Shown here one piece after another: positions 34,052-45,639 of a stretch of 64,000 bases of DNA. Location: positions 62,001 through 126,000 of the forward strand of contig JAGYXB010000110.1 of assembly GCA_022495005.1 (NCBI GenBank), read 5' to 3'. The notes beneath the pieces were generated by a model, which was not told the DNA's origin, searched no databases, and worked only from the letters and a program-made list of their open reading frames with translations. Numbering within the stretch: position 1 is the first letter of the stretch; each line of letters begins with the position of its first letter. The DNA is from Rhyacophila brunnea. Taxonomy: Eukaryota > Arthropoda > Insecta > Trichoptera > Rhyacophilidae. A program made the translations under genes and the position numbers.

Positions 34052-34394
34052 CTGGAAATTAAAAGTACACATGAATGTTAACATACTAGTGAAGACTGTT
34101 TATATACAAAATAATTCGCAACAGTTAAACCAATCGCAGTTTAATAGATAAATCTGAGAATACCACGTGTCGTGGTTTGATACCATTTAGTAAAATGCTA
34201 AATAAACCAACATCATACTGATTCCAGTACCAAGGTTGATTTCAGGGAACACAGCAAACCACCCACAATTCGGTTAAAAAAGATAGGCGACAATTCGATT
34301 CGTACCGGGTTTACTCATTTAATAGTAAAACATTAAATATCAAAGTCCCCATTAATAAAAACCCCAGAAGAACATGAATGTACAATATAAGTAC

Positions 34395-34499
34395 CTGTTT
34401 AACCAGATAGTATGCTGAGTAAGAACATCCAGGTAGCGGATCCTCATAGCTTAATGGACGCATTCTGCTTTGAGCATACACGGTATTGAAGACATCTTC
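34395..34499 (-). CDS. Gene C, exon 2b
   Basis: 35 codons, phase 0. Acceptor CTGTTTTCAG/GAAGAT, donor GTTAAACAG/GTACTT. Starts EDVFNTVYAQ, contains RPLSYEDPLPGCSYS and ends YLVKQ. Closest relative is gene B exon 2b. Confidence 0.82.
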
Positions 34500-34815
34500 C
34501 TGAAAACAGTAAAAGGACACTAAATATATGAAATTATATATTTATATAAATAAGTTATTTAAATTTATATTATCTTCACAGACAAATTACAAGAGAAATC
34601 CCCAGGCGTACCAGGCGGATGAACAGATCGAAAATTTTACACTGAAACTCTTCGTTGGCTCGTGATCGACGATTGGAGTAAAAGATTGCATCAAAGGTAT
34701 TTAAACAAGATGGCAGTCAATTTAAGCAATAGTTCATCATTATCAGTGACAAAGCATATTATATATTTTTCGTTTAAACCCTAAAAGTACATGTATGTCC
34801 GAGCGATCAATATAC

Positions 34816-34920
34816 CTGCTTCACGGGATTGGATTCCGAGTAAGAACATCCAGGTAACGGATCTAACTGGATTGATGGACGTATTGTGTTTTGGACAATC
34901 TCAGCATTGAAGACATCTCG
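34816..34920 (-). CDS. Gene C, exon 2a (second, diverged exon 2)
   Basis: 35 codons, phase 0, acceptor TTTTCAG/CGAGAT, donor AAGCAG/GTATAT. Starts RDVFNAEIVQ and ends SNPVKQ with the same RPS-QLDPLPGCSYSE variant as gene B exon 2a. The doubling of exon 2 therefore predates the B/C split. Confidence 0.8.
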
Positions 34921-35007
34921 CTGAAAACAATTACAATACTTATAATATAAACAAAAATATATATATATAACATTTATATAAGTGGAACCTATTTATTAGC
35001 CCGTGAC

Positions 35008-35128
35008 ATGACAAAACTATTACGTTTTGTCATGTTCTTTTTTGTCACTGTTCTATTTTGCCATGTTCTATTTTGTCACCGTTCTGTTATGTCATGTTCT
35101 ATTTTGTCACGTTCTGTTTTGTCCGGTT
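35008..35128. repeat. Minisatellite remnant (GTTCTGTTTTGTCAC units)
   Basis: Six or so units related to TTTTGTCATGTTCTATTTTG, ending GTCCGGTTACC before AAAATAGGAATATTCGG. This is the right part of the element seen complete at 23370-23784; the left part is deleted. Confidence 0.75.
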
Positions 35129-35374
35129 ACCAAAATAGGAATATTCGGACGATTGGGATGAAATTTTGTATCGAAGGCGTTACATTCGATTATAAACAGA
35201 GCGACAGACAATTTAAGCAATATTTCATCATTATCAGTAAAAATGCATTTCTATTTTTTGTAATATTCAAAGTTTTTTTAATTGAAAGAAACTTCATTCA
35301 AATTATCATTAATTTATTGACAAACACCTGCCCTCGATTGTCAATTGTCAAATAACTTATTAAACATACCTACA

Positions 35375-35510
35375 TAACTTGAAAACATCTCAGACATATA
35401 CCTATCTAAAAACTGTTTTTGAAAAGATATTATTATGTCCGACGGAACTTGAACCTGTAACCACTTGATGCAGATCAATGTGTTTGACCAATTAAGCTAC
35501 GGACGTTCTA
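35375..35510 (-). mobile_element. tRNA-derived SINE, paralogue of 24470-24620
   Basis: Same head (GTCCGTAGCTTAATTGGTCA on the minus strand) and the same box-B and tail structure at the homologous intron 1 position. It was duplicated with the gene rather than inserted anew. Confidence 0.65.
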
Positions 35511-36139
35511 TCTAATAAAGACGAAATTATCAAGTCATCAGTTTTTATATGAAATGCTCACCTATCAAATTACCTACGTTATTGTTAGCAATCGGATTTT
35601 GCTTTTTAAATCAAGAGGTTAATTAAGTGTCTTAATTATTTACCGACGCTTACATCATTCCAAATTTTAATTATATCGTACATGCACTTGCTGATAATTT
35701 TAGAAACTATTCCTTTTGGTTACATGTAAATTGTACGTAAAATATTTCATCGTATCAGCATTAGACTTGATCATTATTATCGGAAAGGGATGACCGAATA
35801 TTATACGGTCTCCAATTTTATTAGATTATCAGTAATAATGAACATTAATTCAATTTTCATAACTGACTTTCGCAAAATTTATGAATTCAAGAATGAAAAC
35901 TTAACCCAACAAATAATCCAGTATATCGGCTACCTACTTTCAAAATTGGTTGGCCGCTGGCTTCCTGTAAACCGACAATAAACTTGTTTTATTTAGACAT
36001 GAATTTTATATAAGTGCCGATGGCGCAAAGAGGTTAAACGGTCTTTAATATACAACCATATATTTCCGATACAACTTTTCATGTTGAAGTGTGTTACGGC
36101 AAACTGCATACATACAAATTTCCGGACACGATTCCTTCT

Positions 36140-36310
36140 ATTCAACGAATAATTCACAATATCTGTCACTTTGGGATGTTTTATTCAACGAATAATTCAC
36201 AATATCTGTCACTTTGGGATGTTTTCAATGCCAATGCACACTTTGGGATTATGGGATTATTTGGGTTATGAACACTTTGGGATGTTTTTAATCCCAAAGT
36301 GTGCAGTGTG
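36140..36310. repeat. Local tandem expansion in intron 1 of gene C
   Basis: A 42-bp unit starting TTCAACGAATAATTCACAAT is present twice (36140, 36182), and CACTTTGGGATGTTTT-type pieces recur several times to 36300. Gene B (about 25255-25310) has the single, unexpanded form. Confidence 0.7.
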
Positions 36311-36736
36311 GGTAATAGACCTAGGTACTAGAAAAAATCTCCTGTATATGTAGTGACTTGAACCTGTCAAATGGAAAGAAATAGTTATCCTTTATCAATA
36401 GATTACCTAGGTATTGTAACATTAAAAAATGAATAGGGTAGTCGACGAAAAATATATTTTCCTCTTCTTTGCAGTAATATCTAATATTCCGGGTCATAAT
36501 GTAATGTTACATGAGTATATTTACTTGAAGCTTAATGACATTAATCAAATATAGTACGCTCTTGTAAAAATTTTAACAATAAAATAACAGTCTTTTCACC
36601 ACAAATATAAATTATAACAAAGTGACAAATACAAATTAATCGCACGAAAAAATTAAAAATAATGTCGCTTTGAGGTTAGGTTAGCGTTTTTACACTGATT
36701 TGACAGTCGATAGGGAAAGTTATTTTACGTGCTGAG

Positions 36737-37255
36737 CCATTTCCGACTCAAGTAGAGAGCCGATACATTCACAACGACTGGTCCTACTTTTTTCCGACCC
36801 ACCCGTTGTTGTCGATGGATGACCTGTCATTGCCTTTCATTTATCTATAAAGTGTTCATACTGACGCGTCTGTCGTGTTCACACGGAGAATGGTTGTATT
36901 AGAATAGATAAGTTGCATGATAGATAATACACTAGAATTAACACACCTTCTACAAATGTAATGCATAGATCAAACCTAAATATTTTTTGGAAATCGATAT
37001 AACCACCGGTTTTTGTGTAAAGGACTAGTCTGACTTTGACAGCTGATGAATAACAGGAATGTGTATTATTTATTAATAACACTGATAGTTAATATATTTG
37101 ATGTGAGAAGTTTTTTTATAATTCAATTTGAAACGAGAAAGGGCGAATTAATATGTCAAGCAATCTGGGATCTGATTTTGACAGCTGAAAAGTGGACCAC
37201 TCGTTGCTTGTGCAAAAAGTTATGCTAAGGCTTTATTAATCTAAAGATGGCGGTG
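36737..37255. mobile_element. About 519-bp element with weak ends, copy in gene C
   Basis: Same family as 50500-50997 (inverted) and 63123-63589. Shared parts include GAGCCGATACATTCACAACG, GACGCGTCTGTCGTGTTCAC and GGACCACTCGTTGCTTGTGC. Flanks CTGAG/CCTGAG suggest a damaged duplication. No coding region of note. Confidence 0.75.
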
Positions 37256-37256
37256 C

Positions 37257-37650
37257 CTGAGTGGAAATAGTTTTGTGACTATTTGAAACCTGTACAGTCA
37301 GGTACATATTATCTAAAATCTCATAAAATTTAACAGAATTGGTTACAAACAGGAAACAAGAACATTTTAAATATACAACTACCCACAATATTTACTATTC
37401 CACATAGGGTGGAAAACATGTGCATTTGGCTGACACACGGGTTTGTGACATGTTTGCTTGCGAGTTAATAGTACGCGTTGTATCGCCGACTATAGTCATG
37501 CCGCCATATTCCAATTCTCACTAGGACTATTAAGCAATATTGATTCATTGTTTTGGCTACCAAATCTAACGCATTCCAGAAATACCATCCAAAGTGCGTC
37601 GTGTTATAATACAAATCCATGCATAATACTACAGAGTTGTACACGATAAA
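37257..37650. other. Intron 1 homology block of gene C
   Basis: Contains GGAAATAGTTTTGTGACTAT, TATTCCACATAGGGTGGAAA and a CTGACACACGGGTTTGTGAC region, shared with the equivalent blocks downstream of the other first exons. No gene. Confidence 0.6.
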
Positions 37651-37706
37651 ATTAGATGCGTAGGTAACGCGAAATAAATTCATAAAATACGTTTTTAAAA
37701 ACTAAC

Positions 37707-37847
37707 CTGAAAACCGCGACTGGTATCGTCAATAGCCTCTTGCTTTATGTAAGCGTCAGGAATGATTGGATCATTTGTTGGAGTATTTAACAAATGCATT
37801 ATTTCAGCTTTTGAATCACTCTCATCTGGTTCGCGTTTTATATCCAT
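37707..37847 (-). CDS. Gene C, exon 1 (start exon)
   Basis: 47 codons from ATG to CAG before the donor GTTAGT. Starts MDIKREPDESD, contains YIKQEAIDDT and ends GFQ (GFE in the others) in phase 0. Both IKxE motifs are kept. As in gene B, the frame is open for another 50 codons upstream (from 37997) with a similar peptide, so a longer N-terminus is possible. Confidence 0.84.
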
Positions 37848-37911
37848 GGTGTATTGGTGTGATGCGTAATTGGAACAGAAATCACCCGTAGCTGGCGTTA
37901 CGACAGCAGTT

Positions 37912-37926
37912 TTACCATAGACAAAG
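37912..37926 (-). promoter_or_regulatory. Conserved upstream motif of gene C
   Basis: The minus strand reads TTTGTCTATGGTAAA about 65-80 bp upstream of the ATG, as in gene B. Confidence 0.45.
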
Positions 37927-38199
37927 CTATTGCAGTGGTATTGCCACATTTCCCAAATATTGGAAATATTAAAATCTTTTTCTTGCCTAAACATCATTAA
38001 TATATAACAAATCAGTTATAGCCAATGTTTTGTTATTTAAACAAGTTTTTTTTTAAATACGGGAGAGCGGCGCTAAGCCTAGGGACGACACTGATTGTGA
38101 TAACATAACAAACTATCGTAAGTAATACATAATACATACCTACATAATTAAGTATACATAAAAAGATAGTGGTGTCCCTTGGGGATAGATACACCATAG

Positions 38200-39796
38200 C
38201 AGAGGTAGCCAAACCGTGGCGCATTGCATCTTTGCGCCCACTTATTCTTTTGAAGTAGGCGCCATAATTGAAACCATCTTCATATTTTCAACACCTGACC
38301 TGGGTGCTATCAGTTCAAGTCATACAGCCTTATTAGTCACCAGTTCGTCCCATTTTTTTGACAGCTTAAAATTTATTGTAGGAATAAAATGAAATTATAA
38401 CTGTTCATCTCTCAGTTGCAACATTGAAAATGAAATTAGATGAGCTTTTTCCAGATCAAAATGCTTCTGAAATCATTAATTTCGGTCGTTTATTACCCTG
38501 TGAACATTTTCCAGAGCTAAGAAAATTTGCAAAAAGTCATATTATGTCGCTTTGGATCGACATACAGTTCCATTTTTACAACCATTTTCACCCATGAAAT
38601 TTATTAAAAGCAAAACAAGGTCGCGAATAATTGATTAAAATTTGAAGAATTCTCGGCTGCTCTCAGAAACAAATTTAACACCAAACATTAAAAGACTAGC
38701 AAAATTCAAATGCTCAAAAGCTCTCAGTGCTCCATCCCACTCAGTTCTCTCTCTCTCTCTTTCTCTATCTCTCTCTCTCATCACATCCGCCAACTGTCGT
38801 TAGGGTTGCCAACCATCCCTGATTCCCGGATGAATGCTAAATTGTCCCGGAAAATTAGAAAAAAACTATTCCAAAATTATCATCGTGTAAATCTGTTAAA
38901 CGTTCTTCCAACGTACGTTCCTTTCCTCACTACTATTTAGACACATCAGTCACTTCTGATGCTGATGATAATTGTGTCTTTCATTTTGTCCACCCCTGCA
39001 AATCATGCTTACACAGAAAGAGTATTTAGTCACATGAACAGTGTGTGGACGAAGGCCAGGAATAACATGAATTACGACTTTGTGAAGGCGCAATTGCAAA
39101 ACGACTTAATAGTGAATCGAGTGCAAAATTTCCATACTCTTAAAATACGGACTCACTTGCGAAAAGATTGATTGCAGCAAAAATTAAGAAAAAATATTAT
39201 TGGAAAAACTCATAAAAATATTAACGTTGAAAGTATTATAATATTTTAAAAAAATATTTTTCATTATTATTATGTAATTGTATTATACCTATGTAGTTAT
39301 GTACATATATATATTATATGTAATTAAGTTTCTGTAAAGGTAAAAAATAAAAAAAACAACTGTATTTTAAATTTTTCATACATAAAAAGTTTCCTCAGAA
39401 AACTAGGTAGGGAGGATGATTAGGATGTTCAGTTTTCAGCTATTTGTCCCGGAATCGTCACAGAAAAAGTTGGCAACCCTAACTGTGGTCCAGTGTTTAA
39501 CACCATCAGCAGGGTCCACGACAGCGATCACCCTCTCGTCCAAGAGATCATTTCTGACTATTAATTGTATATTGGTGCTCCAATAGACGTGTGTTTTTTT
39601 GAACTGGTATAAATTAATTAATTAAATTGCGTGATTGAGTTATTTCTTTTCCTCCCCTAAGCGACGCAGATCCTACACATATCCTATTTTCCAACCCCAA
39701 CCGTGAACGTAAGAAGGTAGAAAAGCTGCTTGAGTTGTATGGCGCATCTAAACTCGTCTGTGAAAAAAATTGGGCCATGGTATGTAAAAGGTTGGC
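38200..39796 (+). mobile_element. hAT transposon remnant upstream of gene C, with nested hAT
   Basis: Left end CAGAGGTAGCCAAACCGTGG, right side AAAAGGTTGGC, with CACCATAG at 38192-38199 and 39797-39804. Plus-strand pieces (MKFDELFPDQNAS, PCEHFPELRKFAKSH, MKFIKSKTRSRI, LSETNLTPNIKRLAK) match the GTF2IRD2/Charlie hAT C-terminal pattern. Stops and frameshifts are frequent. A second element (38801-39487) sits inside it. It is paralogous to 27512-29690. Confidence 0.75.
38801..39487 (+). mobile_element. Second hAT element nested in the first
   Basis: Ends AGGGTTGCCAAC and GTTGGCAACCCT are inverted, flanked by similar AACTGTCG and AACTGTGG. Inside, an open stretch at about 38985-39170 reads TERVFSHMNSVWTKARNNMN followed by VKAQLQNDLIV, a hAT dimerisation-type region. 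Most of the transposase is missing. Confidence 0.7.
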
Positions 39797-39804
39797 CACC
39801 ATAG

Positions 39805-40494
39805 GCATAAAATAAATAAGAGTAGGTAGGTAGTTATTGTAATTTTGTGAGTGTACATATCGTAGAAAAGAGTATTTTTGCATGCGGTGCGTTGAGTGGG
39901 TTAAGTTGATAATAAAAAAATCGATGCTCTACTGTGCGTTATATGCAAGAAACATGACTTCATTTTACCGAAAAATATGGGCTCTCTATATAGGTATATT
40001 TTTCTGAGATGAGCACATAAATTATGCAATATAATAATTTGAGATTAACCAAGCAGTTCATCATTATCAGAGCAGACTGCCTAGTAATATGCTTTCATAT
40101 TATTATAACAAAAAAACGGAAAAATCAAAATATCAAAAAAAAATTCAAATTGACTCATTTATTAGCATTAAGCGAACATTTCAAATTCTTATTAATAGTA
40201 ATACTCAGTTATATAACAATTCAAATAATTTAAATTTAAAAAAATGTAAGTACTGGATCCACTTTTTTTAGATTAATTAATTATACTGGTTTCGTCCGCC
40301 TCAAGGGGACATTTTCAACTGATATAAAATAAAATAAACATTAAATAATATCCGAATTATTCAGAAAAGAGACAAAAATATTTAAATAACATTAAGTAGC
40401 ATATACGACAATAGTAGGCACTCACATTTAGCAATTAAAAATTGATAATCAATCTTTTCCTTGAACTGGTTTCATCAAAATACATTTTGTCTTA
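39805..40494. other. Spacer between the gene C unit and the gene D array
   Basis: AT-rich, no gene. Its right part is the paralogue of 29690-30283 and carries the empty site for the fold-back element. Confidence 0.6.
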
Positions 40495-40901
40495 TTAAGT
40501 CATTTAAAAAGTTATTTTGTCCACATAGTTGCATCAAATCAAGTTTTGTCCATACTTGTTTAATTAATATTTCCTAAATAAACTTAAATTCACCTTTTTG
40601 TTTTATTCTCTTCTTGTTAGACACACTCTCGGATAGCATAAATAGGTACTTATATATACATTCTTTTATATTACCTGAATAATGAGATATCAGTGTTTTC
40701 CTTTTTCTGAAGAAAGGGAAAATGTGGACAAAATACGATTGGATAAGTTGGATATATTCAATAGGATACAAGATCGGAGAAGACAAAACATTCAATTGAT
40801 CGTTCAAAAGTTTTGAATTAGATATATGTACACAAATACCTATTAATTTTTAGAATTAAATGTTTTTCCAACATAATATAGTTCCATTCAAGTGTAGGAT
40901 T

Positions 40902-41513
40902 TTAAAATGATTCACAAGAATCGCATATATAAGTCATTTTACCACTATGAAGCATTTTATGATTTCTTAAACTAGAGGAATATTTACATTTGTAATCACA
41001 TAGATTGCAATTGAAAGGCCTTTCACCATTATGGACCATTTTATGATTCCTTAAACTAGCGAAATATTTACATTTATAATCGCATAACTCGCATTTGAAA
41101 GGGCTTTCACCACGATGATACATTTTATGTATTTTTAGGTTACTCTTATTTATAGTTGTAAAATTGCATGAATTTCATTTGAGAGGGTTTTGAAGTAAAT
41201 GAACGATTTTATGTTTTTTTAAGTGAATAGATATCACAGTTTTGTTATCACACGAATCGCAAATGAAAGGCTTTTTACTACTATGTACCATTTTACAAGT
41301 ATGTTTCTTTAAGCTAATGGCATGATTACATGTGTAATCACATGAAATGCATTTGAAGGGCTTTTCACCACTATGAACCATTTTATGTTTTTTTAAGTGA
41401 TCAAATCTCACAGTTTTGTATTTACAACGCATTTGAAAGGCTTTTCACTACTATGAACCATTTTATGTAATTTTAACATTGAAGATGTTACAGTTTTGTA
41501 ATCACAAGAATCG
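40902..41513 (-). pseudogene. Broken tail of the gene D finger array
   Basis: Seven or so fingers in two open stretches (41175-41432 and 40902-41123). The first ends LLQNPLK-TGA, where TGA replaces the first Cys codon of the next finger. The second begins MYHRGESPFKC and ends HSGKMTYICDSCESF. The fingers closely match the tail of gene C, including the odd HTCKMVH spacing. It is cut off from gene D by a retrotransposon and stops. Confidence 0.85.
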
Positions 41514-42454
41514 TTTTTTTTTCCTTTTTTTCTTTATTTGGAAGCAATTGAGCTCTTCTCTGAATGGAAGTCTATTCTGCTTTACAATGGTTTACAAAAG
41601 TATACATACATTTTTTTTAACTACAGGCATAAATAGTAACATTATTATAATACAGAATTACATTTTTGTTACACTATATACTAGACATTTACGTTACATT
41701 TTTGGAGAAATTCATGTACAATTTTCATAACTGAAATATTTGGTTTTGCCAGGAACGAATTAATCGTAAAAGGAGGGTATAACCTATTTATTCATTAACA
41801 CCTCTCTCCTAGTCATAGGCATCACATTGCCAGACAATGTAGTTAAGATCTTGAGTGGGATGTCCACACTGACACTGAGGGTTATCCACCACTTTAATTT
41901 TGTACAATGATTCGTTGAGACTGTAATGCCCTGTCCTGCTTTTAGCTATTGTCACTATTACATCTCGCTTTATTTTACAATGTTTACTAAGCCAAGTTTT
42001 AGGAGATCTGCTATAAAAGTTTTGATAGTAGTGTGTTCTCTTTTCTTTCTCAAGATTTTCTAAATATTTACCGTTATTTTCTCTCATTGTTTGTTTAAAC
42101 TGGGCTTTAAAATCTGTGTATGGAATTCTTATATTTTCTGATGGGTATTTTACAGATTTTTTTGCCAATTGATCAGCAATTTCATTGCCATTAATTCCTT
42201 TATGTGCTGGAATCCAGTTACTATTGCTAAATTTGGAAATGTTGGTTCTAATATTAAGAATATAGTCATTAGTTTTGATGCTGAAATTTGGATTTTCGAG
42301 CGAGTGAATCAGATTTAAGGAGTCAGGGAAAATGTTGATATTTTTATTTTTGTAATTAAGTGCAATTTTAGTGGCTTTGCATAAGGCTAAGCACTCTGCT
42401 GTATAGATGGAAGTGAATCTGTGGACACTTTTGCTAACCGACGTGTTGGATTGG
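41514..42454 (-). mobile_element. 5'-truncated non-LTR retrotransposon (RNase H end) in a finger array
   Basis: On the minus strand a frame runs from about 42455 to 41809: HRFTSIYTAECLAL, FPDSLNLIHSLEN, WIPAHKGINGNEIADQLAKK, then CQCGHPTQDLNYIVWQC. These are RNase H blocks (TAE, PDS, ADQLAK) followed by the C-x-C-G...H-like cysteine end of jockey/I-type elements. An A-rich tail follows at 41514-41535. It has replaced exactly nine bases (codons Phe-Lys-Cys) of a finger, so it landed with a small target deletion. The catalytic reverse transcriptase is absent. Confidence 0.85.
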
Positions 42455-42630
42455 GGGGCTTTTCATTATTATAAACCATTTTATGTTTCTTTAGGTCAAC
42501 GACGTGATTACTTTTGTAATCATACGAATCGCATTTGAAAGGCTTTGCACCACTATGAACCATTATATGTATTTTTATTGAATTAAATGTCACAGATTTG
42601 TAATCACAAGAATCGTAAAGATAAGGCTTT
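42455..42630 (-). pseudogene. Fingers between the gene D stop and the retrotransposon
   Basis: Reads YLYDSCDYKSVTFNSIKIH, then a finger with CDSYDYKSNH (second Cys to Tyr) and ends HKMVYNNEKP at the insertion point. It is out of frame with gene D because of an indel around 42625-42640. It corresponds to the last fingers of gene E. Confidence 0.8.
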
Positions 42631-42636
42631 TTATTA

Positions 42637-43811
42637 TTAATTATGAACCATTTTATGTTTCTTTAAGCTAGCGGCGTAATTACTTTTGTATTCACATGAA
42701 TCGCATTTGAAAGGCTTTTCACCAGTATGAACCATTTTATGTGTTTTTAAATTATCGAATCTGCCCGTTTTGTAATCACACGATTCGCATTTGAAAGGTT
42801 TTTCACCAGTATGAACAATTTTATGTCTTCTTAATTGATTAGATGTCACAGTTTTATAATCACATGAATCGCATTTAAAAGACTTTTCACCACTATGATC
42901 CATTTTATGTAATTTTAACGAAGTAGATGTCGAGGTTTTGTAATCACAAGAATCGCAAGTAAAAGGCTTTTCACCACTATGAATCATTTTATGTAACCTT
43001 AAACGAAAGGAATTATTACATCTGTAATCACAAGAATCGCATTTGAAAGGCTTTTCACCACTATGAACCATTTTATGTTTATTTATCGAACTAGAAAACA
43101 TGGTTTTGTAATCACAAGAATCGCAACTGAAACGCTTTTCATCAATATGAACCATTTTATGTATTTTTAACTTACTAGATGTCACAGTTTTGTAATCACA
43201 AGAATCGCAAGTGAAAGGTTTTTCACCACTATGAACCATTTTATGTAATCTTAAACTAACGGAATGATTACACCTGTAATCACAAGAATCGCATTTAAAA
43301 GGCTTTTCACCACTATGAACAATTTTATGTGCCTTTAGGTTAGCGGATAGATTACATCTGAAATCACATGAATCACATGTAATAGGCTTTTTATCACTAT
43401 GAACGATTTTATGTATTTCAGAGCTGCTGAAAACGGATTTCATGATTTGACATTTATTTTTATAGTTACTATTTGAAGAAATGTCATGCAACTTCCTGTG
43501 GTCAAATAAAATGGTTTTCGATGAAAAAAAAGCAAAACACACACCACATACAAAATTCTTTTTATAAAATTTAGCTCTATTCAACACCAGACAGACTTCT
43601 TTAACAGTTGCAAGGGCAATTTCCCTTTTAATATCATTTTCGTGGATCTCGATTTCTTCATACGGCAGAACGGACTGAATCTCAGACATGTTGGGTTGGG
43701 TATTCTGAAATTCATGCAATTTAATTTTACGGCGATTTCTTGGGATATTACTACAGATAATCCATTATTTTGAATACTAGTTTCTCGTTCATATTTCAGT
43801 ATTATTGGCAT
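42637..43811 (-). CDS. Gene D, last exon: nine-finger C2H2 array with N-terminal frameshift
   Basis: The array frame 42637-43719 (360 residues) holds DIKREIALA, the separate finger CGVCFAFFSSKTILFDHRKLH and nine regular tandem fingers. It ends HKMVHN followed by three TAA codons. Upstream, the conserved start MPIILKYERET (43811) is in another frame: a single base is missing at about 43730 relative to C and E, within QEIA-KIKLHEF. So the full three-exon protein cannot be made unless translation restarts, for example at MHEFQ or MSEIQ. The acceptor is CGG instead of CAG, but an AG three bases later would keep the frame. It is either a young pseudogene or a gene using a downstream start. Confidence 0.8.
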
Positions 43812-44194
43812 CTCCCGAATATCAATTAAAACATGTTTGTTAACATAAAAGTTACGACTGCTTTCATGGGAAAGAATTTGAAACAGTTAAACAAATAATT
43901 GAACCCAGTACAAAATTAAATCTGATAATATCACGTCTGTCGGATTTCGAATCCATTTAGTACTTGTCTGAATCATCGGACCGAAATTTCTAAAGAAGCA
44001 TACGTGATATTGATTTCAATAGGTACCAGTTAGGATTTTAGTGAACACAGCAAACCACAAGGCGGTACAAAAACATAGGCTATAATTTGATTCGTACTGG
44101 GTTCACGAAGTTAAAAATAAAATACTGAATATCCAAGACCCCATGAATATAAACCCCAAAAGTATATGTGTGTATGTACAAGCAATCGATATAC

Positions 44195-44299
44195 CTGCTT
44201 AACGGAACTGTATTCTGAGTAAGAACAACCAGGTAGCGAATCTTCATAGCTTAAAGGACGCATTGTGTTTTGAACAAATTCGGCATTGAAGTCATCTTG
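44195..44299 (-). CDS. Gene D, exon 2
   Basis: 35 codons, phase 0. Acceptor TTTTCAG/CAAGAT, donor AAGCAG/GTATAT. Starts QDDFNAEFVQ, contains RPLSYEDSLPGCSYSE and ends SSVKQ. Identical to the gene E exon because both lie in the 2-kb shared block. Confidence 0.8.
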
Positions 44300-45319
44300 C
44301 TGAAAAGAGTTACAATAATAATATTAATGGTATTAATAAAGAGGTTAGATAATTAAACACAGGGGGAGAACGATAATTATAAATACATTATAGATTATAA
44401 TCAATAATGTTATAACAGAGAATGCACATTATTATTCTGTAGCCATTGTTGTACTACTTTGAATTTATTCGGCACTGACACTGGGGTTAATTATTTTTTT
44501 GAGCACATTACCGGGATTAACACTGAATCACTTTATTAGGTTTGCGGTTCGCTTTTTGAGTGGTTATATAAATAATTATTATTAACACAATAACATAAAG
44601 GGATTCACTAGTTTATAATATTGAGACAAGCTTGGCTTTGCATTTCGCGTTGAGAAGAGCCGGCCGGACTACGCCGAGCGCGTGGCCTAGGCACGTTGCA
44701 CTTTCGCGGGAGAATTTGCACTGTGTTTTAAAATATTACTCCGAGGGGATTTTTTACCACGGTGTGCGGAGTAAAAGGAAATCACTAGACAAACTTTCGA
44801 AAATATCACGCTAATTTTTGGTCCAGAATCTTCATGGATATTTTTATATATAGTTGTTTCCGGGTTCGAAGACACGCTGAGTGAGCGCATTTCGTTTGCA
44901 GAGTATATTTTATTTTATAATATTTATCGGGGAATTGCCAACTTTTGCAGGACTGGTCGTTTAACGTTGTCCTTAAATTTGTGGTTAGTTTACTGATTTG
45001 CCAAAAGCCTCAGTGATTCCATCAGTAACCGATTAATGTATTTATATTTTTCGAAAAAAATCGAGGTGTTCTTATTTGTAAGAAAATACATAAAACTTAT
45101 CATCAATTGACAAAACACTGTGCGCGTCCAAACCAGCCTAATTATAAAACACTACAATGGACATATATAATTTGAAAACACCTCAGACAGCATATTACAC
45201 CTACAATAAAAATACTTTTTGGAAACAAATACGACGCCCGACGGGAATTGTAGCAAAAAATCGTCAAAAGAGTAAAATGCATTTTTCTTAATGGTAGGTT
45301 GACACGAGGTAGTAATTAC

Positions 45320-45565
45320 GCCCACGATGGCCGCTTGGCTTAAGCGCTGGACTATAACGCCGTGGGTCCCAGGTTCGAATCCTGGGTCTGGCAAGTACAC
45401 ATATTGTTTTTCAATTTGTGTGTGTGTCAGGGTATGGACCTAATAGGTTGAGCAAGTGGCTGACATCCATTTCTCGTAAAAAAACAAAATCTGTCATACA
45501 AACCTCTACTCTGTGGAGGCCCATTTATAATCCTATTAGGATCGGTCATTGTCGAAAGAAAAAAA
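45320..45565 (+). mobile_element. tRNA-like SINE with 9-bp target duplication
   Basis: A 246-bp SINE: GATGGCCGCTTGGCTTAAGC (box A), CCCAGGTTCGAATCCTGGG (box B), body with GACATCCATTTCTCGTAAAA, A-rich end. AGTAATTAC flanks it at 45311-45319 and 45566-45574. It interrupts an older SINE (about 45170-45250, CGACGCCCGACGGGAATTG). A duplicate lies at 53869-54114. Confidence 0.88.
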
Positions 45566-45639
45566 AGTAATTACTATAATTTAGAGAAAATCAATTTAGT
45601 ATATTGAAAACCAAACGGCCGACTTGCCAAATTAGTAAG

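Noticed and set aside
35008..35355. 115-codon frame rich in CHVLFCH-like repeats
   Set aside because: It is the translation of the GTTCTGTTTTGTCAC minisatellite; the repeat explains it fully.
40089..40271. Short plus-strand frame similar to 29712-29903
   Set aside because: Low-complexity AT-rich sequence in a duplicated spacer; the two copies do not keep a common frame.
44632..45400. Frames of 60, 67 and 82 codons duplicated exactly at 53181-53949
   Set aside because: Their identity comes from the 2-kb duplicated block. They overlap on opposite strands, one covers a SINE, and none shows a domain.
45320..45400. Possible tRNA gene (also 26585-26665 and 53869-53945)
   Set aside because: Boxes A and B are present, but the head is followed by a shared SINE body, A-rich end and target duplications.
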